Below, one piece after another: positions 34,840 to 43,267 of a DNA stretch of 64,000 nucleotides (position 1 is the first letter of the stretch; each line of letters begins with the position of its first letter). Made by a program: the position numbers and the translations under genes. The notes under the pieces are model-generated. The model made no database searches. It was not told the origin of the DNA and worked only from the letters and a program-made list of their open reading frames with translations. Source of the DNA: Clostridia bacterium (GTDB taxonomy: Bacteria > Bacillota > Clostridia > Christensenellales > Aristaeellaceae); assembly GCA_017410455.1 (NCBI GenBank), contig JAFQQT010000093.1, forward strand, positions 46,514-110,513, read 5' to 3'.

Positions 34840-36111
34840 TCACTTCTTGTCCTTCTTCTTGAACAGGTACTCGTCCACCTTCTTGACGATCTCGTCGCTG
34901 ACCTTGCGCTCGATGGGGAACACCTTCGCGGCGTCCACGCGCTTTGCGAACATCAGCGCCTGCTGCAGGGTGATGTCGAGGGCCTCGGCGCTGAGGTAAC
35001 CGCTCCTGAGATTGTCGCGGCGGTCGTGGATGTAGCCCGCGCCGGGAGGGCCGAAGCGCACGAAGTTCAGTGCCGGCACGCCCTTGTCCGCAAAGGGGAT
35101 GCAGTCGGAGGAGTAGATGTCCAGCTTCACGTCACAGGCGATGCCAGCCTCGCGCATCAGGGCATCCACATAGCCCACGGCCTTCTCCGTAGCCAGCACG
35201 GGGCAGCCGTTCTTGCCCAGGATGGGCGCGGCGACGTCGATGTTGATCATCAGCACGTGCTTGTCCAGCTCGTCCTCATGGGCCTTGACCCACGCCTTGG
35301 AGCCCAGCAGGCCCTGCTCCTCGGAGCCGTACCAGTTGAACTTCATGGTGCGTGCGGGCTTGTGCTCGGCGAAGTAGCGCAGCAGCTCCATGATGATGAC
35401 CGAGCCGCTCATGTTGTCGTACACGCCGGTGGAGAAGTACACGCTGTCAAAATGCGCGCCAAAGGAGATGATCTCCTCCGGCTTCTCCGTGCCCTCGATG
35501 ACCGCGCAGACATTGCGGCTGGTGCCCTCGTAGTCCTCGTTGGTCAGCTCGATGTGCATCTTCGTTGCGCCACGGCGGACGATCTCGGCAGCATCCATGG
35601 TGCGGATATGCAGCGCCGTGCACGCGCCGGCTTCCTCCGTCAGCGTCTCGCGGAGCTTGCGGATGTCGCAGTCCGTCTCGCTGCGGCGGTCAAGGGTGGT
35701 ACCGTCGAAGGTCAGGATGGCAGCCACACCCGCCTTCATCAGCTTCTCGTAGACCTTCTTACCCAGGCGGCCGTTGACCATCACAGCCTTGCCCTTCACG
35801 TTGGGCATGTGGGCGTCCTCGGCGGTCTCGGCGTAGTAGAACGCGAGGTCCACGCCGCCCTCAGGGGTGGACAGGCCGCGCTCGTAGCCGGTGCACTCGT
35901 ACTCCTTGACGTAGGGCTCGGTGACGACGAGCTTCGCATGGGTCACGCGGCCACAGGCCACAGGGAACTCCTCGATGTGAGCGGATGCGCCGGTGGACAG
36001 GGCAACCTCCAGCAGGCGCTCGGCGGCCTTCTTCTCAGCCTCGGAGCAGCTGACGCGCTCGTAGGCCAGCTCCTTCAGCAGCGCAAAGGCGCGATGAGCA
36101 GATACTTTCAT
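34840..36111 (-). CDS. M28-family zinc aminopeptidase
   Basis: 423 aa cytoplasmic-type peptidase, no signal peptide. A PA-like insert (~80-200) precedes the M28 catalytic domain. Zinc and catalytic residues can be read in order: GAHFDS (His, catalytic Asp), VYDNMSGS (bridging Asp), [11 protein letters not shown] (Glu-Glu), MINIDVA (Asp) and GYIHDRRDN (His). M28 enzymes remove N-terminal amino acids from peptides. The C-terminus is Lys-rich. TAAGGAGGT precedes the ATG, and a clear promoter lies upstream. Exact specificity unknown. Confidence 0.9.
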   Translation of the reverse strand: MKVSAHRAFALLKELAYERVSCSEAEKKAAERLLEVALSTGASAHIEEFPVACGRVTHAKLVVTEPYVKEYECTGYERGLSTPEGGVDLAFYYAETAEDAHMPNVKGKAVMVNGRLGKKVYEKLMKAGVAAILTFDGTTLDRRSETDCDIRKLRETLTEEAGACTALHIRTMDAAEIVRRGATKMHIELTNEDYEGTSRNVCAVIEGTEKPEEIISFGAHFDSVYFSTGVYDNMSGSVIIMELLRYFAEHKPARTMKFNWYGSEEQGLLGSKAWVKAHEDELDKHVLMINIDVAAPILGKNGCPVLATEKAVGYVDALMREAGIACDVKLDIYSSDCIPFADKGVPALNFVRFGPPGAGYIHDRRDNLRSGYLSAEALDITLQQALMFAKRVDAAKVFPIERKVSDEIVKKVDEYLFKKKDKK

Positions 36112-36140
36112 GGGACAAACCTCCTTAACGATTTTCTGAT

Positions 36141-36169
36141 ATTATACAACCAAATCCGGATATGTTCAA
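36141..36169 (-). promoter_or_regulatory. sigma-A promoter of the M28 peptidase
   Basis: On the minus strand TTGAAC (36164-36169), 17-base spacer, TATAAT (36141-36146). Confidence 0.8.
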
Positions 36170-36238
36170 GGGGAACGCCGTCACATCCCGCATATTCCGA
36201 AAACTCCGGAGAAAATTCTTCAACAGCGAATGTATACC

Positions 36239-36267
36239 TTGCATTTCCCGGACATTTCAGCTATAAT
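36239..36267 (+). promoter_or_regulatory. sigma-A promoter of fhs
   Basis: TTGCAT (36239-36244), 17-base spacer, TATAAT (36262-36267). Confidence 0.8.
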
Positions 36268-36312
36268 GAGTTGGAATGTTCACCAACCGACATTGTGAAG
36301 GAGCGATTCGTC

Positions 36313-37980
36313 ATGCCTACTGATATTCAGATCGCACAGGCTGCCACCGCGCAGCGCATCGATGACATTGCCCGCGCCGCCGGTATCCCCGAGGAGGCGC
36401 TTTACCCCTATGGCCGCTATGTGGCCAAGGTCGACCCGCTGAAGATCCCCGGCGAAAAGAAAGCAAAGCTGATCCTCGTCACCGCCATCAACCCCACCCC
36501 CGCGGGCGAGGGTAAGACCACTGTTTCCGTGGGTCTGGCCGACGGCATGACAAAGATCGGCAAGAAGGCCATGCTGGCCCTGCGCGAGCCCAGCCTCGGC
36601 CCGGTGTTCGGCGTCAAGGGCGGCGCGACCGGCGGCGGCTACGCCCAGGTGCTGCCCATGGAGCAGATCAACCTGCACTTCACCGGCGACCTGCATGCCA
36701 TCACCGCTGCCAACAACCTGCTGGCCGCCATGGTGGATAACCACATCCAGCAGGGCAACAGGCTGGGCATCGACCCCCGTCAGGTGAGCTGGCGGCGCTG
36801 CCTGGACGTCAACGACCGCCAGCTGCGCTCCATCACCTCCGGCCTGGGCGGCAAGATGAACGGCATGCCCCGCGAGGACGGCTTTGACATCACCGCTGCC
36901 AGCGAAGTCATGGCGGTGTTCTGCCTGTCGAAGGACCTGACCGACCTGAAGGCCCGCCTCAGCCGCCTGCAGGTGGCCCGCACCTTCGCCGGTACGCCCG
37001 TCACCGCCGGCGACCTGAACGCCCAGGGCGCGATGGCGGCCCTGCTGCGCGACGCGCTCCAGCCCAACCTCGTCCAGACCATCGACGGCACCCCCTGCCT
37101 GATGCACGGCGGCCCCTTCGCCAACATCGCCCACGGCTGCAACTCCGTCATCGCCACCACCACCGCCATGAAGCTGGCGGACTATGTGGTGACCGAGGCA
37201 GGCTTTGGCGCGGATCTGGGTGCGGAGAAGTTCCTGGACATCAAGTGCCGCATGTCCGGCCTGTGGCCCGATGCGGTGGTGCTGGTCGCCACCGTCCGCG
37301 CGCTCAAGTCCCACGGCGGCGTGCTCAAGGCCGACCTGAATGCCGAAAACGTCGCGGCCGTCGAGAAGGGCCTCTCCAACCTGCTGGCTCACATCGACCA
37401 CATCCGCAACGTGTGGAAGCGGCCCGTCATCGTGGCGATGAACCGCTTCATCACCGATACCCCCGCCGAGCTGGCCGTTATCCGCGAGGCCTGCGAGAAG
37501 GCTGGCGCGCCGGTCGAGCTGTGCGACGGCTGGGCCAAGGGCGGCGAAGGCGTGAAGGAGCTGGCGCAGCTGGTCTGCGACACCGTTGACGCGCAGGAAA
37601 AGACAGAGCCTTCCTTCACCTACACCGATGACCTGTCCCTGGCGGACAAGATCCGCGCGGTGGCCACCCGCATCTACGGCGCGAAGGACGTGGTCTTCAA
37701 CGGCAGCGTCCTCAAGCAGCTGAGCAACTTCGAGGCCGAGGGCTGGAGCAAGGCGCCGGTCTGCATCGCCAAGACCCAGTATTCCTTCTCCGATAACCCC
37801 AAGGCCCTGGGCGCGCCCACCGGCTACACCCTGACCATCCGCCAGGTGCGCCTGAACGCCGGCGCCGGCTTCATCGTGGCCTTCGCGGGCGACATCATTG
37901 CCATGCCCGGCCTGCCCAAGGTGCCTGCCGCCGAGGGCATCGACGTCACCGAGGATGGCGTCATCACCGGCCTGTTCTGA
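36313..37980 (+). CDS. fhs: formate-tetrahydrofolate ligase
   Basis: 555 aa, the usual length. Uses ATP to make 10-formyl-tetrahydrofolate from formate, feeding purine synthesis or the methyl branch of acetogenesis. The ATP-binding loop [15 protein letters not shown] is near residue 62, followed by [20 protein letters not shown] and the family-typical FTGDLHAI and [21 protein letters not shown] precedes ATG 36313; the long open frame upstream is antisense to the M28 gene. No other one-carbon gene lies in the window, so it appears to be a stand-alone transcription unit. Confidence 0.97.
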   Translation: MPTDIQIAQAATAQRIDDIARAAGIPEEALYPYGRYVAKVDPLKIPGEKKAKLILVTAINPTPAGEGKTTVSVGLADGMTKIGKKAMLALREPSLGPVFGVKGGATGGGYAQVLPMEQINLHFTGDLHAITAANNLLAAMVDNHIQQGNRLGIDPRQVSWRRCLDVNDRQLRSITSGLGGKMNGMPREDGFDITAASEVMAVFCLSKDLTDLKARLSRLQVARTFAGTPVTAGDLNAQGAMAALLRDALQPNLVQTIDGTPCLMHGGPFANIAHGCNSVIATTTAMKLADYVVTEAGFGADLGAEKFLDIKCRMSGLWPDAVVLVATVRALKSHGGVLKADLNAENVAAVEKGLSNLLAHIDHIRNVWKRPVIVAMNRFITDTPAELAVIREACEKAGAPVELCDGWAKGGEGVKELAQLVCDTVDAQEKTEPSFTYTDDLSLADKIRAVATRIYGAKDVVFNGSVLKQLSNFEAEGWSKAPVCIAKTQYSFSDNPKALGAPTGYTLTIRQVRLNAGAGFIVAFAGDIIAMPGLPKVPAAEGIDVTEDGVITGLF

Positions 37981-38039
37981 TATGCGCAACCAGGCTGTCC
38001 TTCATGGCCGACAGCCCCGATGATCAATCTGACAGTCAG

Positions 38040-38075
38040 CGCGGAGGCTTCCCACACGGGGGTCTCCGCGTTTTT
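38040..38075 (+). terminator. terminator of fhs
   Basis: CGCGGAG (38040-38046) pairs with CTCCGCG (38064-38070), followed by TTTTT. Confidence 0.85.
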
Positions 38076-38095
38076 GTCAGAAATTTTGCGAATGC

Positions 38096-38123
38096 TGTAA
38101 CAGAAACCCTTCTCATGCGTTAT
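38096..38123 (+). promoter_or_regulatory. ECF-type autoregulated promoter
   Basis: TGTAAC (38096-38101), 16-base spacer, CGTTAT (38118-38123). The AAC-containing -35 and CGT-containing -10 are those of ECF sigma promoters, not sigma-A, and fit self-activation by the gene downstream. Confidence 0.6.
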
Positions 38124-38145
38124 CCAGGTGAAAGGAGGTGGCGAG

Positions 38146-38643
38146 ATGAATTTCGATGTCCTCTATACAGCATGCTTCCATAAGCTGTACCGCTTCGCGA
38201 TGTCGCTGATACGCAGCCCGTCCGAAGCGGAAGAAATCGTGCAGGAGACCTTCTTCTGGGCGCTCCGCAACGCAGACAAGTTCCCTGAGAATGTCAATAT
38301 CGATGCATGGCTCTTCCGTGTCGCCCGCAACATCCACATCTCCCGCCTTCGCAGGCGTCAGCATGAGGCCGACGGTTCTTCACTGGAAGCGGTACCCTCC
38401 GGCGACGATGTGGAGACGCGGCTGGCGGACAAGGATCAGGCGCAGCTCATCCTGACCGCGCTGCACACGCTGCCAGAGCCCTACAAGGAGGTCTTCACCC
38501 TGCGCGCGCTGGGCGACGTTCCTTACGGGCAGATCGCTTCGCTCTTCGGCAAGGGCGAGAGCTGGGCACGGGTGACCTACCACCGTGCACGCCTGATGCT
38601 GACAGACATGACGCAAAAGGAGGATCAAGATGAACCATCATGA
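38146..38643 (+). CDS. ECF-family RNA polymerase sigma factor
   Basis: 165 aa. Region 2 (LYRFAMSLIRSPSEAEEIVQ ... FFWALRNADKF ... AWLFRVARNIHISRLRRRQ) and region 4 (LPEPYKEVFTLRALGDVPYG ... GESWARVTYHRARL) are clear; region 3 is absent, as in ECF factors. GTG 38128 is in frame but sits where transcription would start; AAAGGAGGTGG fits ATG 38146. The 3' end overlaps the anti-sigma gene by 14 bases, so the pair is translationally coupled. Confidence 0.92.
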   Translation: MNFDVLYTACFHKLYRFAMSLIRSPSEAEEIVQETFFWALRNADKFPENVNIDAWLFRVARNIHISRLRRRQHEADGSSLEAVPSGDDVETRLADKDQAQLILTALHTLPEPYKEVFTLRALGDVPYGQIASLFGKGESWARVTYHRARLMLTDMTQKEDQDEPS

Positions 38644-39478
38644 TTGCGATATCGCCCGGGACCTGATGCCCCTTGCCATCGATGAGGTCTGCTCCGAGGG
38701 CAGCCAGCGGTTTCTGGACAATCACCTGCAGGAATGCCCGCCCTGCCAGCGGATGTACGAGCGGATGAAGGCCACACCCATGCCAGTCATGAACCCCCTT
38801 CCCGCGCAGGAGGATCAGGCTCTGCACCAGAGCCTGCAGCATCTGGGCAAGCGTTTCAGGGCTCTGTGGATTGCCCTGGCGGTGCTGGCTGGCGCATTCT
38901 TACTGCTGCTGGTGGTCGCGGGCGTCAACCAGATCACCTGGAACTGGGTCACAGATATTCCGCTGGATCAGTACAGTACGCGCGTCCAGTGCGCATCCCC
39001 GTTTGTGAGCCTCACCATGTCAGCTAACTTCCTGGCACAGGATTACGTCGGCCACAGCCTTGATATCCTCGTCGCCGACGAATCGGATGTCAACCACACC
39101 GGCCAGTCGAATGCCGTCATCCTGATTTACACGCTGGAATACTACCCGCGACAGGCAAAGAACTCTGCCATTCATCTTCCTGACTACACCTTCACCACTG
39201 GGCTGACAGAAAACGAACTCTGTCATGACGGCAGCCACATATATTTGGTGGACGGCATGGAAGGCGTAATCCCCTCCGACGGCATGCAGCTGATGCTTCT
39301 GGACATCGGCTCGCCGGTGAGTGAGATCCGCGTTCGCGCCGGAAACAAGGAGGCGACCATCTACACCTGGGGCGATCCGTTGAACGTCTACCCCGAATCC
39401 CTCTGCGAAAACGGCCTCCCCGCCAGCCGCGTCATGCTCCGCGAGGACTACGAGACCTGGCTGAGCACCGGCGAATGA
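38630..39478 (+). CDS. zinc-finger (ZAS) membrane anti-sigma factor
   Basis: 282 aa. The N-terminal ~45 residues match the zf-HC2/ZAS module (HDCDIARDLMPLAID ... NHLQECPPCQRMYERM, i.e. H-x3-C-x2-C). One membrane helix follows at ~83-103 (LWIALAVLAGAFLLLLVVAG). The outer ~175 residues are a beta-rich sensor-like domain of no recognised family. It is expected to hold the ECF factor inactive until an envelope signal is perceived. Signal unknown. Confidence 0.88.
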   Translation: MNHHDCDIARDLMPLAIDEVCSEGSQRFLDNHLQECPPCQRMYERMKATPMPVMNPLPAQEDQALHQSLQHLGKRFRALWIALAVLAGAFLLLLVVAGVNQITWNWVTDIPLDQYSTRVQCASPFVSLTMSANFLAQDYVGHSLDILVADESDVNHTGQSNAVILIYTLEYYPRQAKNSAIHLPDYTFTTGLTENELCHDGSHIYLVDGMEGVIPSDGMQLMLLDIGSPVSEIRVRAGNKEATIYTWGDPLNVYPESLCENGLPASRVMLREDYETWLSTGE

Positions 39479-39481
39479 CAA

Positions 39482-39523
39482 AACAGCGCCGACTCCCCCA
39501 TTCCGGGCCGAGTCGGCGCTGTT
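39482..39523. terminator. long bidirectional terminator hairpin
   Basis: AACAGCGCCGACTC (39482-39495) pairs perfectly with GAGTCGGCGCTGTT (39510-39523), a 14-bp stem between convergent genes; TTTTG follows on the minus side. Confidence 0.8.
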
Positions 39524-39533
39524 CGCTGTCTGC

Positions 39534-40373
39534 TTATTTTTCCCCGATCCATTCGCCGTCAAAGACGAACTTCGCCGGGCCTTCCTGGTAGACATGGCCG
39601 TCATCGAAGGCCCACTCCAGCTCCAGCGTACCACCCAGCAGCTCCATGGACACGCGGCGATCCGCCCGGCCGGTCATCACCGCCGCCACCAGGGATGCAC
39701 ACGCGCCCGTGCCACAGGCCAGGGTCTCGCCGCTGCCGCGCTCCCACACGCGCATCCGCAGGTGCTGCCTGTCCACCACCTGCACGAACTCGATGTTGGC
39801 TCGCCTGGGGAAGATCGGGTGATGCTCCAGCATGCGGCCCACCTGCTCCACATCCACCAGGTCGGGATCCTTCACAAACACGATGCAGTGCGGATTGCCC
39901 ATGGACACGCAGTGGATTTCGTATACCGCCGCGCCCACCTGCAGCCGGTGACCCATGACCGACGCGCCCGTCAGGTTCACGGGGATCATCTCCGGCCGCA
40001 GTTCCGGCGCGCCCATGTCCACGCGGACGGACTGCACCTTGCCGTCCTGCACGTTCAGGCGCAGCTCCTTCAGGCCGCCGCCCGTCATCAGGGACACGGT
40101 GGTCTTGTCCGTCAGGCCACGGTCGTAGACAAACTTGCCCACGCAGCGCACGCCGTTGCCGCACATCTCGCTCTCCGAGCCATCGGCATTGTACATCCGC
40201 ATGGCAAAATCCGCCACGTCGCTGGGGCAGATGAGGATCAGCCCGTCGCTGCCCACGCCATAATGCGTGCGGCTCATCTCCACCGCCAGCGCCGCCGGGT
40301 CTTCCACCGTTTCCTCAAAGCAGTTCACATATACATAATCGTTGCCGATGCCGTGCATCTTGGTAAAGCGCAT
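39534..40373 (-). CDS. dapF: diaminopimelate epimerase
   Basis: 279 aa. Converts LL- to meso-diaminopimelate for lysine and peptidoglycan synthesis. The two catalytic cysteines are in the canonical contexts NADGSESEMCGNGVRC (Cys71) and LACGTGACASL (C-terminal half). The N-terminus FTKMHGIGNDYVYV is typical. CAGGAGGCGG precedes the ATG. It indicates that this organism has meso-DAP-type peptidoglycan. Single gene with its own promoter. Confidence 0.97.
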   Translation of the reverse strand: MRFTKMHGIGNDYVYVNCFEETVEDPAALAVEMSRTHYGVGSDGLILICPSDVADFAMRMYNADGSESEMCGNGVRCVGKFVYDRGLTDKTTVSLMTGGGLKELRLNVQDGKVQSVRVDMGAPELRPEMIPVNLTGASVMGHRLQVGAAVYEIHCVSMGNPHCIVFVKDPDLVDVEQVGRMLEHHPIFPRRANIEFVQVVDRQHLRMRVWERGSGETLACGTGACASLVAAVMTGRADRRVSMELLGGTLELEWAFDDGHVYQEGPAKFVFDGEWIGEK

Positions 40374-40409
40374 TCTCCACCGCCTCCTGTGTTCGCTGAG
40401 TGAGCTTTC

Positions 40410-40438
40410 ATTATATCCTATTTTCCGCGCGCCGTAAA
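40410..40438 (-). promoter_or_regulatory. sigma-A promoter of dapF
   Basis: On the minus strand TTTACG (40433-40438), 17-base spacer, TATAAT (40410-40415). Confidence 0.75.
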
Positions 40439-40499
40439 GGATTATGCACGCCAGCGCCTGCTTTCTTTTTGTATTTGCTGCGCCAGATGCCTCTTCCGG

Positions 40500-40528
40500 T
40501 TGACATCAACCACTTTATGTGTTATGAT
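40500..40528 (+). promoter_or_regulatory. promoter of the LacI-family gene
   Basis: TTGACA (40500-40505), 17-base spacer, TGTTATGAT extended -10 (TATGAT 40523-40528). Confidence 0.82.
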
Positions 40529-40539
40529 ATCAGAAAGTT

Positions 40540-40567
40540 GGTATCGTTACCGACAATGTTTCCATAC
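40540..40567 (+). promoter_or_regulatory. candidate autoregulatory operators
   Basis: GGTATCGTTACC (40540-40551) is an imperfect 12-bp palindrome with the central CG typical of LacI-family sites. AATGTTTCCATAC (40555-40567) matches 12 of 13 bases of the malQ upstream element. Both lie just downstream of the -10. Confidence 0.5.
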
Positions 40568-40592
40568 GAGTTTCCTTGCACAGGAGGAAGCC

Positions 40593-41609
40593 ATGAAGAT
40601 CTATACCATCAAGGATATCGCTCGCAAGGCGGGCGTGAGCGTCACGACCGTGTCCCGCGTGCTGAACAAGCGTCCGGATGTGAATCCCGCCACCCGCGAA
40701 AGGGTGGAGCGCGTGATGGCAGAGTGCCGCTTTGTGGGCAACGCCAACGCCCGCGGCCTCAAACAGCCCGACGGCGACCTGATCGCCATCATCCTGCGCG
40801 GCCGGGAGAACCCCTTCCTCAACGCGCTGGCCGAAGCCATGCTGGCGCACACGCAGGGGCTGAAGGCTTCCTTCCTGACGGAATTTGTTGACGAGCAGGC
40901 GGACGAGTTCCAGGCTGCCATCCGCCTGTCCCACGAGAAGCGCGTCAAGGGCTTCATCTTCGTGGGCGGCCGGATCGACGAGCGCTCCGAGGTGCTGCAG
41001 GATATGGACGCCCCCATGGTGTTCACCACCATCAGCGCGGAGAATGCCGCATTCCCCCGCGCGGCCAGCGTTTCCATCGACGACCGCGCCATGGGCCGCG
41101 CCGCCATGCAGACCCTGCTGGACGCCGGTCACCGGCGCATCGCCATCTTCGGCGGCATCCGTCAGGGTGACGATGGCTTTGCCAAGCGTTACGCCGGCGC
41201 CATGGACGCGCTGAGCGCAGCGGGCGTCCCCTTTGATGAGTCCCGCTTCGTGCAGACCCGTTTTTCCCTGAGCGGCGCATACGAGTCCGCCCGCCAGTTC
41301 TTCGCCGACAAAGCCGACACAACCGCCGTCTTCGCCATGTCGGACACGGTGGCCATCGGCGTGATCCGTGCGCTGAAGGACATAGGCAGGTCCGTCCCCG
41401 AGGACGTGAGCGTCGTGGGGTACGACGGCATCGAAATGGGCAAGTTCTTCCTCCCTCGCCTGACCACCGTTGAGCAACCCGTGGACGACATCGCCCGCCA
41501 GAGCGTGCATGTGCTCATGGACATGCTCGAAGGCGGACAGCCCCCGAGCCACATCGTCGTGGATGCGAAGCTCGTGCTCCGCGAGTCTGTCGCACCCTGC
41601 CAGGGCTGA
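40593..41609 (+). CDS. LacI-family transcriptional regulator
   Basis: 338 aa. The N-terminal helix-turn-helix IKDIARKAGVSVTTVSRVLN and hinge helix (residues ~46-60) are followed by a periplasmic-binding-protein-like sugar-sensing domain ending with the typical GYDGIEMGKFFLPRLTTVEQP segment. AGGAGGAAGCC fixes ATG 40593. malQ and glgP follow on the same strand, so the effector is probably a maltodextrin, maltose or related sugar. Operator-like sites are in front of both this gene and malQ, suggesting autoregulation plus control of the module. Confidence 0.9.
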   Translation: MKIYTIKDIARKAGVSVTTVSRVLNKRPDVNPATRERVERVMAECRFVGNANARGLKQPDGDLIAIILRGRENPFLNALAEAMLAHTQGLKASFLTEFVDEQADEFQAAIRLSHEKRVKGFIFVGGRIDERSEVLQDMDAPMVFTTISAENAAFPRAASVSIDDRAMGRAAMQTLLDAGHRRIAIFGGIRQGDDGFAKRYAGAMDALSAAGVPFDESRFVQTRFSLSGAYESARQFFADKADTTAVFAMSDTVAIGVIRALKDIGRSVPEDVSVVGYDGIEMGKFFLPRLTTVEQPVDDIARQSVHVLMDMLEGGQPPSHIVVDAKLVLRESVAPCQG

Positions 41610-41615
41610 ATATTT

Positions 41616-41638
41616 TCTCCTGCATCCGGCAGGAATTC
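41616..41638 (+). terminator. weak hairpin after the LacI-family gene
   Basis: TCCTGC (41618-41623) pairs with GCAGGA (41629-41634) around ATCCG; no T run, so only a partial stop is likely. Confidence 0.35.
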
Positions 41639-41702
41639 CATTTCTTCCGCAGAATATATTATGACAGCGGGTTCAGCGCCCGCTTTCCTTTCACGGCTTT
41701 TC

Positions 41703-41718
41703 GGAAACGTTTCCATAC
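41703..41718 (+). promoter_or_regulatory. LacI-type operator upstream of malQ
   Basis: GGAAACGTTTCC (41703-41714) is a perfect 12-bp palindrome with central CG, as in MalR/CcpA-class operators. The overlapping 13-mer AACGTTTCCATAC (41706-41718) recurs with one change at 40555 upstream of the regulator gene. Confidence 0.7.
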
Positions 41719-41747
41719 ACACCTGTATATCGAAAGGATGGTTCCTG

Positions 41748-43232
41748 ATGCGTAAAAGCGGCATTCTCCTGCACATCTCGTCCCTCCCCGGCCCGGGCGG
41801 CATCGGCGCAATGGGCAGGGAGGCCTATGCCTTCGCGGATTTCCTGAAGGAATCCGGCATGACCGTGTGGCAGGTGCTGCCCATGGGCCCCACGGGCTAC
41901 GGCGAGAGCCCCTACCAGTCCACCAGCGTTTTCGCCGGCAACCCGATGCTCATCTCCATCGAGAAGATGGCGGAAGACGGCCTTGTCACCCTTAACGCGG
42001 ATGAGGTTTTCGTCCCCTCCCAGGAGGAGAAGGTCGAGTTCGACCTGATGCGCCAGTACAAGGAGAAGATGCTGCGCCGCGCCTTTGAGCACAGCGAGGG
42101 CAAGCTCCAGGCCGAGATCGCGGCCTTCGCAGCGGCCAACGCCTGGGCGGAGGATTTCGCGCTGTTCACCGCCGTGAAGCGCCACAACAACCTGGCCATG
42201 TGGACGCAATGGGCCGACAAGGACATCGTGCTGCGCAAGCCCGAGGCGGTGAAGAAGTACCGCGAGATGCTGGACGTGGAGGTACGCTACCACCTGTTCT
42301 GCCAGTATGTGTTCTTCCAGCAGTGGTTCGCGCTGAAGAAGTACTGCAACGACAACGGCATTGAGCTCTTCGGCGACATGCCCATCTACTGCGCCGAGGA
42401 CAGCGCCGATACCTGGACCCGTCCGGAGGTTTTCCAGCTGGACGAGAACCGCATCTCCACCAACGTGGCGGGCGTTCCGCCGGACTGCTTCAGCGAGGAC
42501 GGCCAGCTCTGGGGCAACCCCCTGTACGACTGGAACCGCCTGTACTTCCACCAGTACGACTGGTGGGTGGACCGCATGCGCGCCATGAGCCAGATGTACG
42601 ACCTGGTGCGCGTGGATCACTTCATCGGCTTTGCGAACTACTACTCCATCCCCCACGGCAGCAAGACTGCCAAAACCGGCGAATGGATCGTCGGCCCGGG
42701 CAAGAAGCTGTTCATCCAGCTCAAGAAGGAGATCCCCGGCCTGCGCGTCATCGCCGAGGACCTGGGCGTGCAGAACCAGCGCGTGCGCGATCTGCTCAAG
42801 TTCGTTGGCTATCCGGGCATGAAGGTGGCCACCTTCGGCTTCGGCGGCGGCGGGGATGACGACGAGAATCAGCACTTCCCCGGCACCTGGACGAGGAACT
42901 ACGTCGCCTACACCGGCACCCATGACAACGACACCACCATCGGCTGGATCCAGGCCGCCGACAAGAAGTCCATCGCGGCCGCCAAGGCCTACCTGGGCGA
43001 CTTCGAGACCCCCGAGGAGGGCGTGGAGCTGTTCATGAAGTGCGTTCTGGAGAGCCCCTGCGACACCGCGATGCTCCCCATGCAGGACATCCTGCACCTG
43101 GGTAGCGAGGCCCGGATGAACCTGCCCGGCTCTGCCGGCGGCAACTGGGCCTGGCGAATGAAGCCCGGCGCTGCCAGCGCTGAAATCGCAGCCCACCTCA
43201 AGGCAATGAATACCGCTGCCAGGCGCGGCTGA
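41748..43232 (+). CDS. malQ: 4-alpha-glucanotransferase (amylomaltase)
   Basis: 494 aa, GH77 family. Transfers alpha-1,4-glucan segments between maltodextrins, producing chains that glycogen phosphorylase can use. Catalytic residues are recognisable: nucleophile Asp near 290 in VRVDHFIGF, acid/base Glu near 335 in VIAEDLG, and third Asp near 392 in GTHDNDTT. The SSLPGPGGIGAMG start is typical. ATG 41748 follows AAAGGATGG. It is controlled by the operator at 41703 and followed by glgP after 35 bases. Confidence 0.95.
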   Translation: MRKSGILLHISSLPGPGGIGAMGREAYAFADFLKESGMTVWQVLPMGPTGYGESPYQSTSVFAGNPMLISIEKMAEDGLVTLNADEVFVPSQEEKVEFDLMRQYKEKMLRRAFEHSEGKLQAEIAAFAAANAWAEDFALFTAVKRHNNLAMWTQWADKDIVLRKPEAVKKYREMLDVEVRYHLFCQYVFFQQWFALKKYCNDNGIELFGDMPIYCAEDSADTWTRPEVFQLDENRISTNVAGVPPDCFSEDGQLWGNPLYDWNRLYFHQYDWWVDRMRAMSQMYDLVRVDHFIGFANYYSIPHGSKTAKTGEWIVGPGKKLFIQLKKEIPGLRVIAEDLGVQNQRVRDLLKFVGYPGMKVATFGFGGGGDDDENQHFPGTWTRNYVAYTGTHDNDTTIGWIQAADKKSIAAAKAYLGDFETPEEGVELFMKCVLESPCDTAMLPMQDILHLGSEARMNLPGSAGGNWAWRMKPGAASAEIAAHLKAMNTAARRG

Positions 43233-43267
43233 TAATATCCCGTAAACAACTGGAGGTAATCCCCTGT

